Below, one piece after another: positions 10,653 through 20,124 of a stretch of 64,000 bases of DNA. Below the pieces are notes generated by a model. That model was given only the letters and a program-made list of their open reading frames with translations. It was not told where the DNA came from and searched no databases. Made by a program: the position numbers and the translations under genes. Where the stretch lies: contig JAESIW010000115.1 of the NCBI GenBank assembly GCA_016802295.1, positions 2,098,452 to 2,162,451 of the forward strand, read 5' to 3'. This DNA comes from Brachionus rotundiformis. Lineage: Eukaryota > Rotifera > Eurotatoria > Ploima > Brachionidae. How positions within the stretch are numbered: position 1 is the stretch's first letter; each line of letters opens with the position of its first letter.

Positions 10653-11295
10653 AATAATACTTTCCTACAGATAACTTGTTTAATAATTTGCCACGAATGG
10701 ATCAAAGATAAAGAAAGTTTGAATGGATCAAAATTCAGCTATTTTGAAAATCTAGTTGAAATGAAATTTCGTCAGTCGTTTTTATTTATAATATTAAATA
10801 AAGAGTTCGAAAGCTACCGATGTAGCTTTATGAAGCTTATATTTTAAGAATAAAAGCATTTATATTTATTGACACATTTTAAATGAAGGGACCATTAAAA
10901 TTGATACCAAAAAGTTTAAATAATATACCTGAAATTTTAATTATTTATTCCACTTGATAAGTACAATAAGGATTTTGATAGAAATCAAATAAACAATATA
11001 AAAATGTTACCATTAAAATTCAAGTTTTAACAAGAAGACCTAATTCTAATCCAATTTAAAAGAATAATATCTTTTATTTTCTTATGTGAAAGCAAAGTAA
11101 AATTTAAAAATATATACAAATATTGTTTTTATTTACAATTAATTTAAATTAAATAAAATGTTAGTTTTTAAAATAAATTTGAAAAAAAAGATAAATTTTT
11201 AAGAATTAAATAAATGATTTTTAGAAATATAAATCTCCTACAATCAAAATTTGTAAGAGAATTTTGTCTGAGTTAAATTTATAACATAAATATAA
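10653..11295. other. AT-rich spacer
   Basis: No gene seen. The part next to copy C (about 11100-11295) resembles the DNA 3' of copy D (about 15115-15341), so it belongs to the duplicated unit. Confidence 0.5.
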
Positions 11296-11478
11296 TCAAA
11301 AAAAAGCTGCGATTTTTGCCGCTATTATTGCAAATGGCAAAAAAATTTTTGCAGTTCGTTTAGTTCTTCTCTTTATCTTTTTTCGTCTGTCACTATGTTC
11401 ATAATTATTATAATAATCATTGTAGTAATCATTGTAACCTTCATTATAAAAATTGTTTTGATCAACATAGTTTTCCAT
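11296..11478 (-). CDS. Tyr/Asp-rich small protein, copy C (60 aa)
   Basis: ATG at 11478. It has the same three-zone plan as the other copies (NYNDYYNDYYNNYEHSD-like acidic aromatic lead, KKIKRRTKRTAK basic stretch, hydrophobic FLPFAIIAAKIAAFF tail) but is the most diverged and lacks several mid residues. Its 3' half and downstream DNA are closest to copy D, and its upstream 270 bp is homologous to all other copies. The function is unknown. Confidence 0.55.
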   Translation of the reverse strand: MENYVDQNNFYNEGYNDYYNDYYNNYEHSDRRKKIKRRTKRTAKIFLPFAIIAAKIAAFF

Positions 11479-11509
11479 TTTTATTCTAAAACTTAAATAC
11501 TATATTAAA

Positions 11510-11536
11510 CACACATATATATATATATATATATAA
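11510..11536. repeat. (AT)n microsatellite
   Basis: Uninterrupted AT dinucleotide run just upstream of copy C. Confidence 0.85.
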
Positions 11537-11829
11537 ATTTATACATTTTTATTAATTTCAAAAAATTTTAAAAATTTCGAAATTAAGAATTTGAATCAAA
11601 ATAGATATGGATGGCTAATTTCATAATTCATATTTCTCGTCTAATTTCAATTTAATAATTAGCTTTTAGAAATCAAAATTTAGGTAAAAATTTCAAATGT
11701 CTATTAGATCATTTTAAATTTTAAACTTTCAAAGTTTTCAATTATTTGTCTATAAGATATAAATTAAAAGTAATTTTTATGATCTTTTTCGAATAATTTC
11801 AAAATACTTCTATTTCATCAAAACGAATG

Positions 11830-12000
11830 ATGGGACAATTTCGTACACGAATTCAAGTGCAAGAGTTTCCACATATTGTGATGATCACTGAGACATGGTT
11901 CAATGAGAACACAATCAAAAAGATGGCTAATTATATTCTGTTTCATTTGAACAGAGAGCAAATAGGAAGTGGTGATGTTGCTTTTTACCAAATTCATAAG
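11830..12000 (+). pseudogene. Non-LTR retrotransposon endonuclease remnant
   Basis: A plus-strand reading gives the AP-endonuclease signature block HIVMITETWFNENTIKK, followed by a YILFHLNREQIGSGDVAFY-like stretch that matches the TETWL...Y.lFR.DR..GGGVA pattern of APE-type LINE endonucleases. It is cut off on both sides. No RT is attached. Confidence 0.55.
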
Positions 12001-12349
12001 AAATGATTGTGATGTTTGCGAGATGTTGGAGGATCGCATAACAAACAGCCACATACAAAAATACATAAAAAGTTCAACTAAAAATAAAATAAGATATAAA
12101 AATTTTTTGAGTATGAAAATGAATCCTAACGATATATGAAAAGATCCTGTTTTAATTAATTTTCCAGACATGTTAAATTCGTGGTAAGAAAGGTATGGTA
12201 ATATTGAATTGAGAATTTAAAATTATTGAAGGATATAAGAGGAGCCCTAGGTTATTATTTGCCTTTATCAATGTACAAGATGAGTGTAGAGATAAAATGT
12301 CTAGTAGTGGACAATACAGTAATTAAAAACAATGTTCAATTTCAGAATT

Positions 12350-12441
12350 TTAGGAATGATAATTTTAAGACATTTATTCAGAAATATGAAGAAAAGTACC
12401 TAATAATGTTCAAGGATAATTTAATTTATTTATTTGTTTAA
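12350..12441 (+). pseudogene. Fragment duplicated from the FEM1-like gene 3' end
   Basis: About 75 bp (from TAGGAATGATAATTTTAAGA) matches the FEM1-like exon 4 near 7428-7505 with few changes and then diverges. Sequence at about 12805-12905 also resembles the gene's 3' flank (7690-7790). The fragment therefore came in a segmental duplication later split by unrelated DNA. It is too short to function. Confidence 0.7.
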
Positions 12442-12949
12442 ATATTTTGAAGAAATTCTCAGACAATACACAATGGATATTAGTCCTTCTTTTCGGCCTA
12501 GCGTTTGAAGCGTAAAAATATGATAAGAACTCTAAACTTGATAATATCAGAACACTGGGTTAGTAAAAATTATGACTAAAAAATGAGTTTTTTTTATTTT
12601 ATTAATTGTTTCTTAGAAATTTTGGTATTTTTTAGATAGTCATCTAAATCTTGTAATAGTTGCTGATGATCTATTCTTTTATGCAAAAATTTGTCTGACA
12701 GTAGTTTCGATCTACGATCTTTTTTATACCATGTCAATATTTAAATCTCATTTGGATGGTTTTGATATTGGTCTTTGGTGGATAAAATTTTAGAGCTTTT
12801 TTATTTTTTGTTTGTTTTTTTATAAATATTGTAGTGAGTTTTTTTAATCTGAAATTATATTTATTTACTCAACAAATATATACTAAGATTTATTAAATAT
12901 TATGAAGAAAAATCATACTTAATATTGATAAATTTAAAACATTTAAATT
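12442..12949. other. Spacer with FEM1 3'-flank similarity
   Basis: No ORF. About 12805-12905 resembles 7690-7790, downstream of the FEM1-like gene. Confidence 0.4.
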
Positions 12950-13171
12950 TCAATTTAGAGATGCCAGTTTATATATAAAAGTTATTTTAAAAATATTGAA
13001 TAGAATAATTGAATAGGATAGATTAAACTGGCCAAATAGTAAATGTAGATGTATTTTCTTTTTCTGTTTCCATATTATGGCTTTGGCAGTCAATAAAAAG
13101 TTAAATCCTATGCCATTGAAGTATACTGATATTCCAATCGCTGCGGAACCTAAAGCTGGCAGATCGCCCAA
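12950..13171 (-). pseudogene. Possible exon of an unidentified membrane protein
   Basis: A minus-strand frame preceded by a TTTAG acceptor-like site reads LPALGSAAIGISVYFNGIGF and continues into a hydrophobic segment ending KAIIWKQKKK. This looks like a transmembrane helix with a basic border. The codon mix in this part is less AT-biased than its surroundings. It has no ATG and no recognisable partners, so it is more likely a gene fragment than a gene. Confidence 0.25.
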
Positions 13172-13681
13172 AGCCTAAACTGCTTAATTAGTCAATTCGT
13201 TATTTTTCTTAAAAAATTTTATTATTAAATTTTTATTAGAAATTATTGTTTTATACACAAATAAATAAAATTAAACAACATCAAATTATTTTGGACTATT
13301 AAATTGGAGGTAACTATTCACAACAAAAAGAAATTATTTTCATAGCACAAGAAATATTATCTCATTGATTAGACTTAATATATTAATTTAGATTATTTAG
13401 GCGTTGTGAAGTTGCTTTCAATTCAGAAAAACTTGTTTTTTAGTTCTGTAAAATGCTTAATTTCTGCTTAATGCAGCAAAATAAGCCTGCATTTTCAGCA
13501 TTATATTATTAGATAATCTCAAAAAGTGTGCAATTACTCTGCAATGTTTATGGAGAAAAATAATATCGAATCAATTAAAAATTGCTTAAAAATCTAAATT
13601 ATTCCTTAAGGTAAAAAAGTAATTCAAGTTTTCTGAGATGAAATGATCGAATTGAAAGGAACTAAACAACCCCTTTTTTGT

Positions 13682-14282
13682 AGACAAATAATTGAATACT
13701 TTGAAAGTTTAAAATTTTAAATGATCTAATTGACACTTGATATTTCATCAAAACACCTTTTTTATTTATTTATTTTATATCGAAATTCTGATATTCAAGA
13801 GTAAAATTATAATGATTAATTATCAAATTGAAACGAAATTAACCATCCATATCTATTTTGATTCAAAGTCTTAATTTCGAAATTTTTAAAATTTTCCGAA
13901 ATAAATAAGAATCTATTTATTTGCTGTAATTTTTTATTTGAGTGTTAGAATAAAAATGGAAAACTATTTTGATGAAAATGATTCTTATGATAAGTATTAC
14001 AATGATTACTACAATGACTATTATAGTGATTATGAAGATACTGAACAAGAGCAAAGTGAAAAACGAACAAAGATAAAGAGAAGAACTAAAGGAACTGCAA
14101 AAGTTCTACTGCTATTTGCATCAATAGCAACCAAAATCGCAACTATTTTTCATGAATAAAGCTTTTTGAATGAAATATTAGATAATTAAAATAATCTGAA
14201 GATTAATGATCTGATTAAATTATTTGTTTAGATCAAATTTGATATTATTTTTTTTTAAATATGTAAATAAAATTTAAAAAGA
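13682..14282 (+). repeat. Small-gene duplication unit, copy B
   Basis: Nearly identical to 8943-9546. Similarity starts abruptly at TAGACAAATAATTG and ends near 14282. No EMC7 sequence precedes it, unlike copies A and D. Confidence 0.75.
13956..14159 (+). CDS. Tyr/Asp-rich small protein, copy B (67 aa)
   Basis: ATG at 13956. It has the same length as copy A and differs by only a few substitutions (for example NNSYDNYYSD to NDSYDKYYND, KQSEIR to EQSEKR). It keeps the basic KIKRRTKGTAK and the tail LLLFASIATKIATIFHE unchanged. Its stop also sits inside AATAAA. The changes cluster in the acidic repeats and the tail is invariant between A and B. Function unknown. Confidence 0.6.
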   Translation: MENYFDENDSYDKYYNDYYNDYYSDYEDTEQEQSEKRTKIKRRTKGTAKVLLLFASIATKIATIFHE

Positions 14283-14353
14283 TTTTTTCTAGATTTTCTT
14301 GAATGAACGATACCCAAATTAATGATAATATTTATTTTTGAATTATATATTAA

Positions 14354-14554
14354 CACTAGAAAGCCCGACGGGTTTATAAAACCCCTTTTTAAAAAAAATT
14401 AACTTTGAATATTTTCTCAAAGAAATAAAGTTATCAAAAATTACTCAAAGAAACTTAAAATCAACTTGTATGGCTTAAATTTTTTTAATTTTTCCTTTTT
14501 TTTTTGATATTTTAATTTGAAATTTTTGCGATTAATCAGTCGGGCTTTCTAGTA
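14354..14554. mobile_element. piggyBac-like MITE, 201 bp
   Basis: Flanked on both sides by TTAA (14350-14353 and 14555-14558), the piggyBac target. The terminal inverted repeats are 16 bp, CACTAGAAAGCCCGAC on the left and its inverse with one mismatch on the right. piggyBac ends typically carry a CYYTAGAAAG-like motif. No coding capacity. Confidence 0.85.
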
Positions 14555-14558
14555 TTAA

Positions 14559-15341
14559 AAAAATTTTGTATTTGCTATTATTTTAAATATTTAAATATAA
14601 GTTTCCTTTTTCATTTTAATATTAAACAAAAGTAATCAAAAACTAAATTATATATTCAATAAAGAATAATAAATAAACATCTGATTTGTAATTTTCCAAA
14701 ATTTCAGTGGTTTCTACTCACAATTGGACTCAAGGCTTTAAACTTACATTTTTTATAACTGTTTTTATGTCAATGAACCTAATTTTATTATCTTATTTAA
14801 AGATGCCAATAATTTTAAGAGTTTATTAGAAAATTTTTAAAAAATGCATGTTAAATTAATGTTTTTACAGAAGCAATCAAAAGAAAAAGAATCTTCTTCC
14901 TCTACTTGACTGAATCAAGTTAAACATTCTTTAATTTCCATTGTCAATTTAATAAATAAAGTCTAAATAAAAATATTTTTAGTATTTGGAAAATTATACT
15001 TAAAAAATTGTGTTTAAAGAAATAAATTTCTCTTTAAAAAGTATGCCCAAATAATAAACAATAAGGATTTGACAAAAATCATATAAATATTATTTAGATG
15101 TGAGGAGAAGAAAAATTTTAAATTATATATACATTTTTTTATTTACAATTAATTCAAAAAATAAATGTTTAATTATTAAAATAAATAGTAATTTTAATAA
15201 TTGAATAAAATAAATAAGTATTTTAATAAATAAAGTTTTAATTTATGAATTTTAATAAAAGCAATTTGTAAAATGAATCTCCTAGAATCTAAATTTTTAG
15301 GAGAATTTTGATGATGTCTTTTAAAGATTCATAAAATTTTG
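14559..15341. other. AT-rich spacer
   Basis: No gene seen. About 15115-15341 is the 3' flank shared with copy C. Confidence 0.5.
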
Positions 15342-15554
15342 TTACACAAGAATAATACAGGAAAAAGCTGCAATTTTTGCTGCTATTAAAACAATTGGCA
15401 AAAGAACTTTTGCAATTTCTTTGGCTCTTCTCTTTATCTTTGTTCGTTTTTCACTTTGTTTTTGTTCAGTATCTTCATAATCACTATAATAGTCATTGTA
15501 GTAATCATTGTAATAATTATCATAAGAATTATTTTCATCAAAATAGTTTTCCAT
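15342..15554 (-). CDS. Tyr/Asp-rich small protein, copy D (70 aa), mosaic
   Basis: ATG at 15554. The N-terminal 43 residues are A/B type (ENNSYDNYYNDYYNDYYSD, then KRTKIKRR), while the C-terminal part is C type (LPIVLIAAKIAAF) and runs on to SCIILV. Upstream DNA is A/B-like including the EMC7 end, and downstream DNA is C-like. The simplest reading is gene conversion or unequal exchange within the family near the KRR stretch. It lies about 420 bp 3' of EMC7 on the same strand. Confidence 0.6.
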   Translation of the reverse strand: MENYFDENNSYDNYYNDYYNDYYSDYEDTEQKQSEKRTKIKRRAKEIAKVLLPIVLIAAKIAAFSCIILV

Positions 15555-16540
15555 TTTTATTCTAACACTCAAATCAAAAATTAAAACAAATAAATAGATT
15601 CTTATTTATTTCGGAAAATTTTAAAAATTTCGAAATTAAGACTTTGAATCAAAATAGATATGGATGGTTAATTTCATTTCAATTTAATAATTAATCATTA
15701 TAATTTTACTCTTGAATATCAGAATTTCGATATAAAATAAATAAATAAAAAAGTTGTTTTGATGAAATATCAAGTGTCAATTAGATCATTTAAAATTTTA
15801 AACTTTCAAAGTATTCAATTATTTGTCTATAAATTAATTCAAAGTGAAGGCTGAAATTATTATCAATCTATTAATTCTGATTAATAAAATATCTATTAAT
15901 ATGATGTTAGAATCTTTTATTTATTTATTTTGTAAATAAAACATTTAAAAATATTGATATTAATTAACAAAATTTATCTTCTTCTTGTACCTTCTTGTCT
16001 CTTGGCTTGATTTTTCTTTGCTCCTCCACCACCAAATAAATTGTAGGCCATTTCGCTCACACTGGGCACATTTTGGTTTTGTGGAAATATGTTTGCCGTT
16101 TGTTGAAGCTCGCGTTGCAATTCTGGATCTTGGTTGATTAGTTTTGGCAAAATAAACATCAAAACCAAAGGTAAAACCATCATTAGAACCATTGGGCTAA
16201 GCAAAATATCCATTATTCTGAATTGTTCTCTCTTGAAAAAATAGTTCGGATAGCCTTTTGACTCAAAGTGAAGTGGGTAGCGCATTATGGTGATATCTGA
16301 TGGCTGGACTAAATTAAGTCTTCTGGCTCTAATTTTTCCTTTTGTATTTATGTCCACTCTAATTGGTTCGTAAGCGTTCCGAGGAGCTGAAACCTCTATT
16401 ACATACGAACCACTTTTCAATCCTGGTATTGTGAATGTTCCGTCTGAGTGTAAAAATCCTACATGCTGTCCATCATCTATCAAAATTCGAGTATTGTCCA
16501 AATCGATTTTGTCCGAACGAAGGTTGACTTTACCACGTAT
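15400..16540 (-). repeat. Right arm of large inverted duplication
   Basis: Counterpart of 7868-9370. It contains intact EMC7 3' sequence, its spacer and copy D. It has only one copy of the 34-bp sequence at 15798-15831 and no LINE, so it represents the ancestral arrangement. Confidence 0.8.
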
Positions 16541-16648
16541 TGTATATAACTCATTTTCTACCATTATAGCTGTTGTTTCTATGCCGATTGTTTCTTGGCA
16601 GTTAATATTCAAACAAATAGATACAAGAATAGTTAATAAAATAAACAC
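15974..16648 (-). CDS. EMC7: ER membrane protein complex subunit 7
   Basis: About 224 residues (human EMC7 is of similar size). EMC7 is the lumenal beta-sandwich subunit of the EMC, which inserts tail-anchored and multipass proteins into the ER membrane. A hydrophobic signal sequence (VFILLTILVSICLNINC) is followed by the lumenal domain with DDGQHVGFLHSDGTFTIPGL and SGSYVIEVSAP, conserved VDINTKGKIRARRLN and RYPLHFESKGYPNYFFKRE. A transmembrane helix (LLSPMVLMMVLPLVLMFILP) and a basic cytosolic tail complete it. There is no ATG at the expected start: the frame opens after the in-frame TAA of NDUFAF8 and reaches the signal peptide at a GTG (16648). The start is therefore non-AUG, supplied by splicing, or altered by a single base change. 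A partial inverted copy lies at 7868-8307. Confidence 0.92.
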   Translation of the reverse strand: MFILLTILVSICLNINCQETIGIETTAIMVENELYTIRGKVNLRSDKIDLDNTRILIDDGQHVGFLHSDGTFTIPGLKSGSYVIEVSAPRNAYEPIRVDINTKGKIRARRLNLVQPSDITIMRYPLHFESKGYPNYFFKREQFRIMDILLSPMVLMMVLPLVLMFILPKLINQDPELQRELQQTANIFPQNQNVPSVSEMAYNLFGGGGAKKNQAKRQEGTRRR

Positions 16649-16681
16649 TTTATTTTTTTGATAAAACCTTAATAAAATTTT

Positions 16682-16960
16682 TTAAATAAATTGATTTTTA
16701 ATTATTTTTTGAAATACATTTTTCACGCAATTCTTAAATTCGATAAATTCTTTTTGGCAAATGTCTTTTTGGATGCTTTCGGTGTATTTGGCCACACACT
16801 TACCGTAGGCAACAGACTTATATATCATATTAAAAATAGGGAAATAAAAATAACTCATTTTCAAAGTATTTACTTGAATAGAGCACTGGGCTATTGCTGA
16901 CGAGTATCTTAGTAAACGATGTGACGTTTGTTGAACCCCTTTGTTTGGATTAATTGGCAT
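16682..16960 (-). CDS. NDUFAF8: NDUFAF8-like twin CX9C protein, complex I assembly factor
   Basis: Two exons, 16874-16960 and 16682-16816, with a 57-nt GT-AG intron (16817-16873). The intron is a multiple of three without a stop, so the unspliced frame also stays open. The spliced product is about 73 residues, like human NDUFAF8 (74). Splicing creates the first CX9C (CSIQSVAYGKC); the second is CQKEFIEFKNC, giving the twin CX9C helical hairpin of MIA40-imported mitochondrial proteins. AYGKC...CQKEF..FKNC matches the NDUFAF8 family, which stabilises NDUFAF5 in complex I assembly. A TTTCGCAG acceptor-like site ends 16 nt before the ATG. EMC7 follows on the same strand 33 nt after the stop. Confidence 0.82.
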   Translation of the reverse strand: MPINPNKGVQQTSHRLLRYSSAIAQCSIQVNTLKMSYFYFPIFNMIYKSVAYGKCVAKYTESIQKDICQKEFIEFKNCVKNVFQKIIKNQFI

Positions 16961-16976
16961 CAAAGCTTTATTCAGA

Positions 16977-18196
16977 CTGCGAAATTTTTCTTTATTATTT
17001 GGATGATTATTATTATTTTTCTATTTAAATAATTTCTAAATGCAAATTTGCATGATTTTGTTCTATTTTATTTTATTCATATACTCAAGCAACCTATCAA
17101 TTAATGCAAAAATAAATTTAGTTTGATTTTGGTTTGATATTTTGTCTCTTTTTAAAAAAAAAAATAAGGCTAAAATTTTCAAAAAAAATTTATCTTATAA
17201 CATCTTTCGATCATTTGTTGATTTTCAACTAACAGAAAAAGATTAAAATTAATTAATTTTAGTATTGTTGCTTATTAAAAAAGATATAAAATAAGATTAA
17301 AATAATGTGAATTTTTTATTTCATTATTTAAACTCAATTATTTTTAAGTATTATAATTGGCAATTTATGTTTTTATCAACCACCAAAACATGGTACACCG
17401 AATTGGATTTTGTCTAGGATGTTACTGATTTATATTTTTGTTTCAGATTCTTTGAATAACTAATTAGCTATTGAAATTACACAAACAAACATTAACATTC
17501 TTTCCAAGTTGGAAAAGAATGGTCATTTTAGAAAAAAAAAATTTGAGTTAAGACTTAAACCACTTAAACTAATCAAATAGAAAGATCTGATAGTTAATAA
17601 GAAGATTTGAACTATTTAAAATATCTTAGTATGAAACACATAGTTTTTCAAGTCGATTGGTGACAATTATTTGGTTAAGTATCAAGCAACTATTGAAAAA
17701 CTGGCACAACTAAACTTCAAACATTTTTAAGAATTAAAATTATTAGATAATTTTTTTTCGATTTTTGATATAAATATTATCTTAGTTAAAATATTTCATT
17801 ATCTTAAGTTTTTTGAATAATCAAAAAGAAATTGAGTTTTTAATAAGTCATAATATTTAATAAACTTTTATTCCTTATATTTAATTAAATTAATTAAAGT
17901 AAAAATACTAAAAAAATTAATCTAAAATATTCACAGATGGTATTTTTATTTTTGTTCGTTTTCTACTCATTTTTTCCCAATTATTGTATTTTTCAATAGA
18001 TACTGACAGCTTCTAATGGTGATGATATAATTATTGCATATTAAAAAGGCAAAGCTGTTTCAAATTTTTTTAACTTGGGATAAAATTGTTTATTTTTTTT
18101 TATTTCTAATACTAATTTAAGTGTTTGTTTTCAAAGATCCTTTTCTATTCCTTGTGGCGTTTGGAAATTCTGGATTGAAAGTATTGAATTTTTAGA
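16977..18196. other. Spacer
   Basis: AT-rich, no supportable gene. Confidence 0.5.
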
Positions 18197-18810
18197 GTAA
18201 TGCCTTGCCCCCTAATGCGGCATTTATTTTCAGAATTCTGGATTTTAATGCATGCAATACCCACTTTTTTTTCCAGATACGCTCCGACTAAAAATGCTGC
18301 AGTTAATGTCAAAATTTTGGTATAAATGCCGCATTAAATATGTAATTTCAATTGTTTCAAAATTTGAAACCCAAAAAATGTTCTTTGGACATAATGCATG
18401 AATGTAAAGTTAAATTTTGAGTTTTAATGCGCCGTGAAAAGGCCGTGGTGATCGCAAAAAAGGAAGCAAAAATAAAAAAACTCTAGAAAAAGAAGCACGT
18501 GAGAATGAATCTAGCGAGAGAAAATAAAAAAATTTCATTTTTTTTTTTAAACAAATAATTTTTATACGGAAAATTTTATGCCATTATTATATTAAAATAC
18601 CGTTTTTTTTTATCAATTTAAATAAAATTTCTTGACGCATTAAAACTCAAAATTTTAACTTTACATGCATGCATTATGTCCGAAAAACATTTTCTGGGTT
18701 TCAAATTTTGAAACAATTGAAAAAATAATAAAGATATATTTTTATTAAATGCAGCATTAAAATCCAGAATTCTGGTATAAAGTGCAACGCATTAGGGGGC
18801 AAGGCATTAC
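18197..18810. mobile_element. Fold-back / MITE-like element, 614 bp
   Basis: The ends are exact inverse copies for 23 bp (GTAATGCCTTGCCCCCTAATG at the left, its inverse at the right). Most of the interior also pairs imperfectly: the CAGAATTCTGG block, the TTTCAAAATTTGAAACCC block and an ACATAATGCATG block all recur inverted. The whole unit could fold into one long hairpin. The apex (about 18450-18530) is unpaired and somewhat GC-richer. I could not define a clear target duplication. No coding frame. Confidence 0.75.
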
Positions 18811-20110
18811 AGTAATTTAAAAAATTCTATAAAACCGCCTTTATTTATTTTAGATATAAAAAAAATATTTTTAAGCAAACCATAAAAAAATTTGGTCATT
18901 TGAATTAAAATATATTCTTAATAATTAGCATATCTCTTGATAGTATTTACTGTTATTAAATACCAGAGTCAATCACATGCTAGTTATAGTTGTCTCACTT
19001 AAAGAGGTAAGCAAAAATTGAGATGGCTTTTTACCAAGTTTCCAAAAACTGAAGAATATTTTGATCACATGATTTTTTTGAATAAATTTTTAATTTATAA
19101 ATTTGTTAACATTCATAAGTTTAAAAAGCCATAAAATAACAAAAAAAATCTAAATGAGAAAAAAATTTAAATTGCTTTTGAATAAGAAATACTCAATAGT
19201 TTACTAGATGATTTGATTTCTGATATCTATTCGAAAGATAATTTTTTACTTTACTATTATGTTAGATATTTTAATTACTAATTTATTCTAAATAATTAAA
19301 GCCTGATTTAATAAGAATATGGTTTTTAAGCCTATCCGAATGATTAATTAACAGAGCTTATTTAATCTTGAATATTTATCTGAGATCTTCCTTCAAGTCT
19401 TTTTCAGGCATCATTTTAGTTTTTTTATTTCCCAATTAGGAATGTAATAATTCCAATTATTTCAACAAGCGCTAATCTTTTTATTTATTTTATCTATAGT
19501 AAATATCAATTCTTGAGAACTGAGCATATTTATTAAAAGACTTTTAAGCTTCCTTATTTTTAACTTGAAAGTAAAAATCTAATTTTAGGACTCGAATTTG
19601 TTAGTTATGAAAAAGTAGATAATTTATGTATTTAGATTAAATATTTTCAGGATTTGAAAATTTGGTTTCTTTAAACATAGGCCATTTTTTTATTTTTTTT
19701 TTAAATGCTAGGTAAAGTTAAAATAATTAATTATGTTTTTTAAATTAAAATTTTATTTTCTGATCAATTCGACAACAATTGCTGTCATTTATTCAATAGA
19801 GTTTTGTTTTCATAATACATGTTTAAAAAAAATAGAGAGAAATAATTTTTGATAATTTCTTTCAAGACAAAGAAATATAGTTATATGAATATTATGAAGA
19901 AATGCAGCTTTGTGAATATTATACACATTTTTAGAAAAAAGTGTGCTTTTTCAAATTACATTTTTCCAAATTTTTCTGGATGCTTGCTAAAATAAAAAAT
20001 TGACAAAACCTGCAAGACTAAGCAAAATATTAAAGCAAATAAAAATAGTCACTTTTTATAATTATATTTAGTCATCATTTAGAATTTGTTCATTAAATTT
20101 TATTATTTTA
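18811..20110. other. Spacer upstream of REEP5
   Basis: AT-rich, no supportable gene. It ends in a polypyrimidine tract with TTTTAG at 20111, 13 nt before the next ATG. Confidence 0.5.
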
Positions 20111-20124
20111 GATAAGTGAAAAAC

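Noticed and set aside
10629..10847. 72-codon frame at the right end of the MITE
   Set aside because: Crosses the element boundary and target duplication, with a non-conserved start.
11818..12171. 117-codon minus-strand hydrophobic frame
   Set aside because: Shadow of the LINE endonuclease remnant on plus. Phe/Leu-rich by composition.
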